Under the pieces are notes generated by a model. The model did not search any database. It was not told where the DNA came from and worked only from the letters and a program-made list of their open reading frames with translations. A stretch of DNA of 64,000 nucleotides. Source: Nocardioides sp. YIM 152315 (GTDB taxonomy: Bacteria; Actinomycetota; Actinomycetes; Propionibacteriales; Nocardioidaceae). Positions within the stretch are counted from its first letter, which is position 1. Each line of letters opens with the position of its first letter. The stretch is taken from the NCBI RefSeq assembly GCF_029210375.1, contig NZ_JARGER010000043.1:434001-498000 (forward strand), written 5' to 3'. The translations under genes were made by a program, and so were the position numbers. Below are positions 24,387-34,269 of this stretch, piece by piece.

Positions 24387-25420
24387 TCCTCACCGACCTT
24401 GCCGGTCTCCTGCTGAAGCTCGGTGATGATGCCCAGCGGGTTGCCGTCCTCGCCGTCGCCGAAGAACTTGCCCGCGGCCTCGCCCCAGCCGCCGAAGTCG
24501 TCGTCGAGGGTGAAGAGCTGGTCGGGGGCCGGGAACGGGTCGCTCGGGTCGTTCGCGCCGTCGACCTCGGGGATGTCGACGTCGTCGATCACCGGGCGGA
24601 AGCCGGACCTGGCGTAGTCGGCCTGCGCCTCCGGGGAGGTCATGAACTCGAGGAACGCCTGCGCGGTCGCTCCCGCGTCGACGGTGACGGCGGCCGGGTT
24701 CTGGATCAGCAGCGTGTCCGGCGGCACGACGTAGTCGACCTCCTGGCCGCTCTGCTTGGCGAGGATCGCCTCGTTCTCGTAGGAGAGCAGCACGTCGCCG
24801 TTGCCCTGGGTGAACGCCGTGGTCGCGTCGCGACCGCTGCTGGGCAGCGCGATGGTGTTGCCGAGGAGCTTGGTCATGAACGACCTCGCCTCGTCCTCGG
24901 AGCCGCCGTTGCCGGTGACGTGCGCCCAGGCGCCGAGGATGTTCCAGCGGGCCGACCCGGAGGAGCCCGGGTTGGGCGTGATGATCTCGACGCCCGGCTT
25001 CACGAGGTCGTCCCAGGTCTGGATGTCGTCCGGGTTGCCCTCGCGGACCACGAAGACGACGACGGACGACGTGGCGATGCCGGAGGTGTCGTTGTCCTTC
25101 CAGTCCTCGGCGACGAGGCCCTCGTCGACCAGGCGGGTGACGTCGGTCTCGAGCGAGTAGTGCACCACGTCGGCGTCGGCGCCGGCGACGACCGCGCGGC
25201 TCTGGTCGCCGGACGCGCCGTACGACGTCCGGAAGTCGACGCCGTCACCGTCGTCGGTGCCCTGGAAGTCGGCGAACACCGGCTCGTTGGCGGCCTCCAT
25301 GACGGAGAAGGCGTTGATGTCCAGGGTCTCGCCGCTGTCGCTGCCGTCTGCGGAGGAGCAGCCGGTCAAGGCCAGCACCCCGGCGAACGCGGCCGCCGCA
25401 ACCTTGATCGTTGTCTTCAT
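24383..25420 (-). CDS. Sulfate-binding lipoprotein of the ABC importer
   Basis: 345-residue substrate-binding protein. The signal peptide ends in lipobox LALTGC, so it is anchored on the outer face of the membrane. Family features include FSVMEAANEPVFADFQ, GASGDQSRAVVAGADADVVHYSLE, ITPNPGSSGSARWNILGAW, LLSYENEAIL and PDTLLIQNPAAVTV, with Ser/Gly residues that bind sulfate. It heads the cys operon. Orthologues are named sbp or cysP; sequence alone does not decide between sulfate and thiosulfate preference. Confidence 0.9.
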   Translation of the reverse strand: MKTTIKVAAAAFAGVLALTGCSSADGSDSGETLDINAFSVMEAANEPVFADFQGTDDGDGVDFRTSYGASGDQSRAVVAGADADVVHYSLETDVTRLVDEGLVAEDWKDNDTSGIATSSVVVFVVREGNPDDIQTWDDLVKPGVEIITPNPGSSGSARWNILGAWAHVTGNGGSEDEARSFMTKLLGNTIALPSSGRDATTAFTQGNGDVLLSYENEAILAKQSGQEVDYVVPPDTLLIQNPAAVTVDAGATAQAFLEFMTSPEAQADYARSGFRPVIDDVDIPEVDGANDPSDPFPAPDQLFTLDDDFGGWGEAAGKFFGDGEDGNPLGIITELQQETGKVGEE

Positions 25421-25743
25421 CGGTCCTCTTCCCTACCGCCCCACGACGGGGCGCTTCTCGTACTTATCGAGCAGATAACTCGACTTTAGGCGATTAGTGT
25501 CCAATGCCCGCCAGTCGAACGGGTGTGTCGCGACTCACGCAGCCCCCGGGCGCCCACGTGCAGAGACGAGTTCGGACCGCCAGCACGGGCGTCTATCGTG
25601 GGAAGTCGGGACGCGGTGAGCGCGAAACTGGAACACGTTCCAGCCTGTCCGTACCGCGAGTACGATCGAGTGGACCGCCCGCCCGCCACGGGGCGTGGGC
25701 TGGCGGCCGTGAGCACGCAATCCGAGGGAAGTGGGCGCGGCCC
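25421..25743. other. 323-bp divergent control region between the sulfate operon and korA
   Basis: Contains the divergent promoters for the sulfate importer and korAB. Features seen: a GC hairpin in the leader of the binding-protein gene (CGCCCC...GGGGCG near 25438-25453), the dyad at 25464-25478, and an AT-richer stretch at about 25460-25500 that may hold the promoter elements. Nothing resembling a SAM or other riboswitch is evident. Confidence 0.5.
25464..25478. promoter_or_regulatory. Dyad TTATC-N5-GATAA upstream of the sulfate operon
   Basis: A perfect five-base inverted repeat with five-base spacer, extended by TCGA symmetry outside, about 45 bp before the start of the binding-protein gene. 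It is a candidate operator for a sulfur-responsive repressor. No regulator gene is in the neighbourhood. Confidence 0.35.
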
Positions 25744-27707
<1,964 letters not shown>

Positions 27708-27711
<4 letters not shown>

Positions 27712-28832
27712 CCACCACCTCAACTGCCACGGAGCTTCCCTTCCCGGGTCTTCGGTCCGGCGTCGAGGGCGTCCCGACGACCGACCAGCCGCAGACGGGC
27801 AAGGACTTCACCAGCGACCAGGAGGTGCGCTGGTGCCCCGGCTGCGGTGACTACGCCGTGCTCAAGGCCGTGCAGGGCTTCCTGCCCGACCTCGGCCTGC
27901 GCCGCGAGAACATCGTCTTCGTCTCCGGCATCGGCTGCTCGTCGCGGTTCCCCTACTACCTCGACACCTACGGCATGCACTCGATCCACGGCCGCGCACC
28001 GTCGATCGCGACCGGCATCGCCACGGCCCGCGAGGACCTGTCGGTGTGGGTCGTCACCGGAGACGGCGACGCGCTCTCCATCGGCGGCAACCACCTCATC
28101 CACGCGCTGCGCCGCAACGTGAACATGACGATCCTGCTCTTCAACAACCGGATCTACGGACTCACCAAGGGCCAGTACTCCCCCACCTCCGAGGCCGGCA
28201 AGATCACCAAGTCGACCCCGATGGGCTCGCTCGACCACCCGTTCAACCCGGTGTCGCTCGCCCTCGGCGCGGAGGGCTCGTTCGTCGCCCGCACGATCGA
28301 CTCCGACCGCAAGCACCTCACCTCGGTGCTCTCGGCCGCCGCCGCCCACCGCGGCACGTCGTTCGTGGAGATCTACCAGAACTGCCCGATCTTCAACGAC
28401 GGCGCCTTCGACGCGATCAAGAACGCCGACACCAAGGCCGACGCGATCATCCCGCTGCGCCACGGCGAGCCGATCCGCTTCGGCGCTCCCGACGACTCGG
28501 GGCAGGGATCCCGCGGCCTGGTCCGAGACAGCGAGACGGGCGGCGTGAAGATCGTCGAGGTCGGCTCCGCCCCGGGCCAGGTGGGCGAGGACGCGCTGCT
28601 CGTGCACGACGCGCACAACCCCGACCCGAGCACGGCGTTCGCGATCTCCCGCCTCACCGACTCGGGCTACCTCAACCAGTCTCCGATCGGCATCTTCCGC
28701 CAGGTCGCGCGGCCGACGTACGACGACGGCGCCCGCGGCCAGATCTCCTCGGCCCGCGAAGCGGCGCCCGGCGACCCGACCGAGCGTCTCGCCGCCCTGA
28801 TCGGCGGCGGCGACACCTGGACGATCGTCTAG
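27708..28832 (+). CDS. korB: 2-oxoacid:ferredoxin oxidoreductase subunit beta (KorB)
   Basis: 374 residues. Thiamine diphosphate-binding subunit: EVRWCPGCGDYAVLKAVQ, FVSGIGCSSRFPYYLDTYGMHSIHGRAPSIATGI with iron-sulfur cysteines in the CPGCG and GIGCSS motifs, VTGDGDALSIGGNHLIH (the GDGD TPP motif), FNNRIYGLTKGQYSPTS and EIYQNCPIFNDGAF. It begins at a TTG that overlaps the korA stop (TTGA); no ATG or GTG is suitably placed, so expression appears to depend on korA translation. A strong hairpin follows the stop. Confidence 0.93.
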
Positions 28833-28843
28833 CGGAGCCGTAG

Positions 28844-28887
28844 ACACTCAGCAGGTCCCCGCCCGGGAGCGGGGACCTGCTGAGTGT
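28844..28887 (+). terminator. Strong terminator after korB
   Basis: ACACTCAGCAGGTCCCCGC pairs perfectly with its complement across a six-base loop (19-bp stem), starting twelve bases after the korB stop. The best hairpin in the window. Confidence 0.85.
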
Positions 28888-28951
28888 GTGCATCTGCCGC
28901 ACGTGGGGTACCCGGTCCTCCGGTGGCCAAACCACGCCCTATCCTGAGCGC

Positions 28952-29863
28952 GTGCCAGACGCCCGCCGCGGTTTCCTCCTCGGCGTCGCCGCCTACGTCA
29001 TGTGGGGACTCTTCCCGCTCTACTGGCCGCTCCTGGAGCCCGCGGGCGCCTTCGAGATCCTCGCCCACCGGGTGCTGTGGTCGTGCCTCACGATGGTCGT
29101 GCTGGTCCTCCTCCTGCGGCGCGCCTCCCGGCTGGCGAGGATCTGGCGCGACCGACGGGTCCGGTTGCTGCTCACGGTGGCCGCGGTCGTGATCAGCGTG
29201 AACTGGGCGACCTACATCTGGGGCGTCAACAACGGCCGCGTCGTCGAGACGTCGCTCGGCTACTTCATCAACCCGCTCGTCACGGTGCTGATGGGCGTGC
29301 TGATCCTGCACGAGCGGTTGCGGCCGCTGCAGTGGGTCGCGCTGGGCATCGCGACCGGCGCGGTCGTGGTGCTGACCCTCGACTACGGCCGGCTCCCGTA
29401 CGTCGCGCTGGTGCTGGCCCTGTCGTTCGGCAGCTACGGGCTGTGCAAGAAGACCGCCAACGTCGGCGCGACCGAGAGCCTCACCTTCGAGACCGCCGTG
29501 ATCGCACCCTTCGCCCTGGCCTACGTGCTGTGGCTCGGTGCGACCGGCGCCTCCAACTTCGGCAACCACGGCGCCGGGCACACGCTGCTCTTCCTCACGA
29601 CCGGCGTCGTCACCGCGATCCCGCTGATCTGCTTCGGCGCCGCCGCGACCCGGGTCTCGATGGTGACGCTCGGGCTGCTGCAGTACCTCGCCCCGATCCT
29701 GCAGTTCGCCCTCGGCGTCTTCTGGTACCACGAGGACATGCCCGCGGGTCGCTGGATCGGCTTCGTGCTCGTCTGGATCGCGTTGGTGATGTTCACCGTC
29801 GAGGCGGTCAACCACCGTCGCCGGCAGCTGCGCCTCGCGGTCGAGGCAACCACCGCCGCCTGA
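28952..29863 (+). CDS. rarD: RarD-type EamA family transporter
   Basis: 303 residues with ten membrane helices in two EamA repeats. RarD signatures are visible: GVAAYVMWGLFPLYWPLL, EILAHRVLWSCLTM, NWATYIWGVNNGRVVETSLGYFINPLVTVLMGV, and LGLLQYLAPILQFALGV. Substrate of RarD is not established (an exporter role is assumed). It starts at GTG and lies downstream of the korB terminator; its 3' end faces a repeat array and the convergent polyprenyl synthase gene. Confidence 0.88.
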   Translation: MPDARRGFLLGVAAYVMWGLFPLYWPLLEPAGAFEILAHRVLWSCLTMVVLVLLLRRASRLARIWRDRRVRLLLTVAAVVISVNWATYIWGVNNGRVVETSLGYFINPLVTVLMGVLILHERLRPLQWVALGIATGAVVVLTLDYGRLPYVALVLALSFGSYGLCKKTANVGATESLTFETAVIAPFALAYVLWLGATGASNFGNHGAGHTLLFLTTGVVTAIPLICFGAAATRVSMVTLGLLQYLAPILQFALGVFWYHEDMPAGRWIGFVLVWIALVMFTVEAVNHRRRQLRLAVEATTAA

Positions 29864-29864
29864 C

Positions 29865-29999
29865 GTCGAGTCGGGACTTTCGGACGCTCGAGTCGGGAGT
29901 TCTGGACACGCGGAGGCCCGGCAGCGCGCGTCAACCGCCGGAACTCCCGATTGAACCGTCAAGACTCCCGATTGAACTGTCCGGAAGTCCCGACTCAAC
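29865..29999. repeat. Array of five related 22-bp units in two orientations
   Basis: Two tandem forward units (29865-29886, 29887-29908) share the core GAGTCGGGACTTTCGGAC or GAGTCGGGAGTTCTGGAC. After a 26-bp spacer come three units in inverse orientation (29935-29956, 29957-29977, 29978-29999) with cores AATCGGGAGTTCCGG, AATCGGGAGTCTTGACG and GAGTCGGGACTTCCGGAC when read on the minus strand. The array fills nearly the whole gap between convergent rarD and the polyprenyl synthase gene and could fold into a large bidirectional hairpin. Confidence 0.85.
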
Positions 30000-30001
30000 C
30001 G

Positions 30002-31006
30002 CTATGCGGAGCGGGTGGCGACGATGTCGGCGAACGCCTCGAGGGCGGCGCGGACCGGGCCCTCGGGTACGGCGGCGAGCCGGGCCTTGGCGCGGGCGGC
30101 CTCGGCGACGACGTACGCGCGCGCCTCGGCCAACGCGGGATGCTTGCGCAGCAGGTCGAGGACCTCGGCGTGCCGATCGTCGTCGGCCAGGTCGCCGTCG
30201 AGCAGCTCGTGGAGGCGTGCGTCGGCGGGGTCGGTGGAGGCGCGCGCCATCAGCACCGGCAGGGTCGGGACGCCCTCGCGCAGGTCGGTGCCCGGCGTCT
30301 TGCCGGACTCCCCCGAGTCGGAGGCGATGTCGAGGATGTCGTCGGAGAGCTGGAACGCCGAGCCGACGATCTCGCCGTACGCCGTGAGCGCCTCCTCGAC
30401 CTCGCGGCTGGCCCCACCGAAGCGGGCGCCGTAGCGGGCCGAGGTCGCGATGAGCGAGCCGGTCTTGCCGGCGACGACCTCGAGGTAGTGCTCCAGCGGG
30501 TCCTCTCCCGGGCCGGGCGAGACCGTCTCCAGGATCTGTCCCTCGACGAGCCGGGTGAACGTCTGGGCCTGGATCCGGACCGCGTCGGGACCGAGCTCGG
30601 CGGTGAGCTCGGAGGACTTCGAGAAGAGGAAGTCGCCGGTGAGGATCGCGACGTGGTTGCCCCAGCGCGAGTGCGCCGTCGCGGCGCCGCGACGCAGGTC
30701 TGCCTCGTCCATGACGTCGTCGTGGTAGAGCGAGGCGAGGTGGGTCAGCTCGACCACGCACGCCGCGGTGATGACCTCGTCGGAGCCGGGCCGATCGCCC
30801 GCCTCGGCCGCGAGCAGCACCAGCAGCGGCCGGAACCGCTTGCCGCCCGCCTCCATCAGGTGACTCGCCATCTCGGTGACGAAGTCGGCGCGGCTGCGGA
30901 CGTGTCCGGACAGTGCCTCCTCGACGATGCCCAGGCGCTCACGAAGCCTCGTGGCCAGGGCCTCGTCACCGACGGGGAGAGCGAGAGCCGCGGATCCTGT
31001 CGTCAC
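30002..31006 (-). CDS. All-trans polyprenyl diphosphate synthase
   Basis: 334-residue trans-isoprenyl transferase. The first Asp-rich motif is LYHDDVMDEADLRRG, the second FQLSDDILDIASD; GGKRFRPLLVLL and VVAGKTGSLIATSA complete the family set. Its place directly after nuoN (GTG overlapping the nuoN stop by four bases) is common in actinobacteria and suggests a long-chain (hepta- to nonaprenyl) synthase making the menaquinone side chain. The residues before the first Asp-rich motif (TACVVELTHLASL) are small, in line with a long product, but chain length cannot be proven from sequence. Confidence 0.88.
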   Translation of the reverse strand: MTTGSAALALPVGDEALATRLRERLGIVEEALSGHVRSRADFVTEMASHLMEAGGKRFRPLLVLLAAEAGDRPGSDEVITAACVVELTHLASLYHDDVMDEADLRRGAATAHSRWGNHVAILTGDFLFSKSSELTAELGPDAVRIQAQTFTRLVEGQILETVSPGPGEDPLEHYLEVVAGKTGSLIATSARYGARFGGASREVEEALTAYGEIVGSAFQLSDDILDIASDSGESGKTPGTDLREGVPTLPVLMARASTDPADARLHELLDGDLADDDRHAEVLDLLRKHPALAEARAYVVAEAARAKARLAAVPEGPVRAALEAFADIVATRSA

Positions 31007-32601
31007 CTGAGGAATTGTCCAGCATGGTCGGCGAGCGTGAGAACCGGGCCGGGCACGACGCCGAGCACCAGCGTCGCCGCGACGCCGACCGCGATGGTCA
31101 GCGACGTGAGCAGCGACGGCCGGGTGACGCTCGCGACCTCGCCGTGGTCGGGGCCGGAGTCGACGAAGAACATCAGCACGATGACCCGGACGTAGAAGAA
31201 GACCGCGACGATGCTGCACAGGATCGCGGCGATCACCACCGGCCAGGCGCCGGCCGACAGCGCCGCCGTGAACACGGCCCACTTGCCGACGAAGCCGGCG
31301 GTCAGCGGGATGCCGGCCATGGACAGCAGGAAGAACGCGAAGGTGCCGGCGACCAGCGGCGACCGGCGTCCGAGGCCCTGCCAGCGGACGAACGTCGAGG
31401 CCTCGCCCGAGGAGTCGCGGACCAGCGTCACGACCGCGAACGCGCCGATCAGCGCGAAGGCGTACGTCGTCAGGTAGAAGAGCACCGCCTGGGTCGAGGT
31501 GATCTCGCCCTCCGAGAGGTCGGCGGCCTGCTGGACGCCGAGCACGCCGGTCAACAGGAAGCCGGTGTGGGCGACCGAGGAGTAGGCGAGCATCCGCTTC
31601 ATGTCGGTCTGCACGACGGCGAGCACCGCGCCCACGACCATCGTCAGGATCGCCACCACCCACAGCATCGGCTGCCACGTCCACCGGTCGGCGCCGAGCG
31701 CGACGTAGAAGACGCGCAGGATCGCGCCGAACGCCGCGATCTTGGTCGCGGCCGACATGAACGCCGTGACCGGCGTGGGGGCTCCCTGGTAGACGTCGGG
31801 CGTCCACGAGTGGAACGGCACCGCGCCGACCTTGAAGAGCAGGCCGACCGACAGCATGCCCACGCCGATCAGCAGCAGCGTCTGGTTGCCGAGGTCGTTG
31901 CGGACCGCCTCGTTGATGTCGGCGAACACCATGGAGCCGGCGAAGCCGTAGATCAGCGCCACGCCGTACAAGAAGAAGCCGGACGAGAAGGCGCCGAGCA
32001 TGAAGTACTTGAGCGCGGCCTCCTGGCTGAGCAGCCGGCGCCGACGGGCGAGTCCGCAGAGCAGGTAGAGCGGGAGCGAGAGCACCTCGAGCGCCACGAA
32101 GAGCGTCAGCAGGTCGTTGGACGCCGGGAAGAGCAGCATGCCGGCGACCGCGAACATGAGCAGCGGGTAGACCTCGGTGTGCTCGAGGCCACGCGTCGAC
32201 GCCTGACGCTCGGCGTCGGTGCCGGGCAGCGCGGCGGCCTGGCCGGCGAACGCCGAGACACCGCCCTCGAGCCGGCGCTCCGCGAAGAGCAGCACACCGC
32301 CGAGGGCGCAGATCAGGATCAGTCCCCAGACGAAGACGGCGGGCCCGTCCACGACGACCGTGCCCTCGACGTCGATCGCACCGCGCGCCGCGCCGTCACC
32401 GTGCACCTCCAGGTCACGGGCGACCAGGATCGTGCCGACCAGGGCGGCCACGAGGCCGGCGGCGGCGAGCACCGTCTGGACGAGGAAGCGCCGTGCGCGC
32501 GGGACGAACGCCTCGATCACCACTCCGGCGCAGGCCACGCCGAAGACGACGAGCAGCGGCCAGATGTCGGCGTACTCGATGGTGGGCTTGGTGAAGTCCA
32601 T
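31003..32601 (-). CDS. nuoN: NADH-quinone oxidoreductase subunit N
   Basis: 532-residue antiporter-like proton-pumping membrane subunit of complex I, about 14 helices. Motifs seen: LEVLSLPLYLLCGLARRRRLLSQEAALKYFMLGAFSSGFFL region with its key Glu and Lys, FHSWTPDVYQGAPTPVTAFM, and MKRMLAYSSVAHTGFLL. Its ATG shares one base with the nuoM stop (TGATG). Confidence 0.96.
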   Translation of the reverse strand: MDFTKPTIEYADIWPLLVVFGVACAGVVIEAFVPRARRFLVQTVLAAAGLVAALVGTILVARDLEVHGDGAARGAIDVEGTVVVDGPAVFVWGLILICALGGVLLFAERRLEGGVSAFAGQAAALPGTDAERQASTRGLEHTEVYPLLMFAVAGMLLFPASNDLLTLFVALEVLSLPLYLLCGLARRRRLLSQEAALKYFMLGAFSSGFFLYGVALIYGFAGSMVFADINEAVRNDLGNQTLLLIGVGMLSVGLLFKVGAVPFHSWTPDVYQGAPTPVTAFMSAATKIAAFGAILRVFYVALGADRWTWQPMLWVVAILTMVVGAVLAVVQTDMKRMLAYSSVAHTGFLLTGVLGVQQAADLSEGEITSTQAVLFYLTTYAFALIGAFAVVTLVRDSSGEASTFVRWQGLGRRSPLVAGTFAFFLLSMAGIPLTAGFVGKWAVFTAALSAGAWPVVIAAILCSIVAVFFYVRVIVLMFFVDSGPDHGEVASVTRPSLLTSLTIAVGVAATLVLGVVPGPVLTLADHAGQFLR

Positions 32602-34130
32602 CAGTGAGCACCTTCCTCGGCCACGGGCACGGTCGGCTGGTCGTCGGAGACACCGACGTGCTCGAGCAGCGACTCGACAGTCGGGTTGACGGCGTCGAGC
32701 ATCGGCATCGGGTAGAAGCCGAAGAGCACGAGGGCGGCCATCAGCGGTACGACGGCGACGAGCTCGCGTCGCCCGAGGTCACGCATGCCCTCGTCGGCGG
32801 GCACGGGCGGGCCGGTCATCGTGCGCTGGTAGAGCCAGAGCACGTAGATCGCGGCCAGCACGATGCCGGTGACCGAGACGACGCCGACCCACCAGTGGTA
32901 GTCGAAGGCCGCGATCATCACCAGGATCTCGGAGACGAACTGGCTCAGACCCGGCAGGCCGAGCGTGGCCAGGCCGGCGACGAGGAAGAGCCCGGCGAGC
33001 ACCGGCGCCCGCGACTCGACGCCGGTGATCTCGCTGATCAGCGAGGTGCCCTTGCGCCGGATCAGGTAGCCCGCCAGCAGGAACAATGCGGCGGTGGCGA
33101 CCCCGTGGTTGACCATGTAGAGGATCGCGCCCGAGCCGCCCTGCGTGGTCAGCGCGAAGATGCCGAGCGTGATGAAACCGAAGTGGCTCAGCGACGTGAG
33201 GCCGATGAGCCGCAGGATGTCGTCCTGGCCGATCGCGAGGAAGGCGCCGTACACGATCGAGATCAGCGCGAGCGTGATGACCACCGGCGTCGCCCACTCC
33301 GAGGCGCCCGGGAACATGCCGAGGCAGAAGCGCAGCATCCCGAAGGTGCCGATCTTGTCGAGGATGCACACCAGCAGCACGCTCGTGCCGGGCGTCGCGT
33401 GCTCGGTGGTGTCGGCGAGCCAGGTGTGCAGCGGGAAGAGCGGCGCCTTCACGACGAAGGCGATCATGAAGCCGACGAAGAGCCAGCGCTCCCAGGTCGT
33501 GCTCATGTCGAGCTGCTGCAGGTCGGAGAGCAGGTACGACGGCGAGCCGGCGTCGGCCGAGACGACGTAGAGCCCGATCACCGCGGCGAGCAGCACGAGG
33601 CCGCCGCCGAGCTGGTACATCAGGAACTTCAGCGCGGCGAAGGCGCGGCCCTCGCGGCCGAAGCCGCCGATGAGGAAGTACGCCGGGATCAGCGTGGCCT
33701 CGAAGACGACGTAGAAGAGGAAGACGTCGGTGGCCGCGAAGACGCAGAGCGAGAACGCCTCGAGCGCCAGCGCCCACGCGAAGAACGCCGCGGCGTTGCG
33801 GCCGTCGGCCTCGTGCCACGACGCCACGAACACGACGGGGACCAGCCCGACCGTCAGCAGGATCATCAGCAGGCCGAGTCCGTCGACGCCGAGGGCGTAG
33901 TGGACGCCGAACGCCTCGATCCACGTGTGGGTCTCGGTGAGCTGCATGCCGTCGCCGGCGTCGTACTGCGTGGCGATGACGACGCCCACCGCCGCGGTCA
34001 CGAGCGCGAACGCCAGCGCGACCTGCTTGGGCAGCGGTGTGGTGCGCGACGCCTTCGGCAGGACCGCCGTGACCAGCGCGCCGACGAGGGGCACGGCGAT
34101 CAGGACGGTGAGCCAGGGAAGATCGTTCAT
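32601..34130 (-). CDS. nuoM: NADH-quinone oxidoreductase subunit M
   Basis: 509-residue proton-translocating subunit. Visible are FEATLIPAYFLIGGFGREGR with the conserved Glu, KAPLFPLHTWLADTTEHATP with the channel Lys, and DILRLIGLTSLSHFGFI. The ATG at 34130 is preceded by GAGGAC at a good distance; this ribosome binding site lies at the end of a repeat unit that fills the nuoL-nuoM gap. An upstream in-frame extension to 34280 is entirely repeat sequence and is not counted. Confidence 0.96.
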   Translation of the reverse strand: MNDLPWLTVLIAVPLVGALVTAVLPKASRTTPLPKQVALAFALVTAAVGVVIATQYDAGDGMQLTETHTWIEAFGVHYALGVDGLGLLMILLTVGLVPVVFVASWHEADGRNAAAFFAWALALEAFSLCVFAATDVFLFYVVFEATLIPAYFLIGGFGREGRAFAALKFLMYQLGGGLVLLAAVIGLYVVSADAGSPSYLLSDLQQLDMSTTWERWLFVGFMIAFVVKAPLFPLHTWLADTTEHATPGTSVLLVCILDKIGTFGMLRFCLGMFPGASEWATPVVITLALISIVYGAFLAIGQDDILRLIGLTSLSHFGFITLGIFALTTQGGSGAILYMVNHGVATAALFLLAGYLIRRKGTSLISEITGVESRAPVLAGLFLVAGLATLGLPGLSQFVSEILVMIAAFDYHWWVGVVSVTGIVLAAIYVLWLYQRTMTGPPVPADEGMRDLGRRELVAVVPLMAALVLFGFYPMPMLDAVNPTVESLLEHVGVSDDQPTVPVAEEGAH

Positions 34131-34269
34131 GCGGGGTCCTCGCGGAATCGTGGGCTGGAGGAGCGCAGCGTCGGGGTCCCCGCGGGCTTGTGGCGGAGGA
34201 GCGAAGCGGGGGAGCCACAAGGTCGTGGGGTGAAGCGTTGCGGGGGAAGCCCGCGATTTCGTGGGGTGC
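34131..34269. repeat. nuoL-nuoM gap filled with GGAGGAGCGAAGC repeat units
   Basis: The 139-bp gap holds at least two units: GGGGTCC (34133) then GGAGGAGCGCAGC (34157-34169), and GGGGTCCCCGCGG (34173) then GGAGGAGCGAAGC (34195-34207) followed by AGGTCGTGGGGTG; a third partial unit ends in TTCGTGGGGTG at 34269. The second unit is flanked by CTTGTGGC and GCCACAAG (34187-34221), forming an eight-bp-stem hairpin in the nuo mRNA. The same unit stands in the nuoC-nuoD gap. Confidence 0.8.

Noticed and set aside
25421..25470. Riboswitch in the sulfate operon leader
   Set aside because: Only a single short GC hairpin is visible; none of the conserved cores of SAM riboswitches could be found.
29865..29999. 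CRISPR array
   Set aside because: Units abut each other without spacers, change orientation and differ in sequence; no cas genes are nearby.
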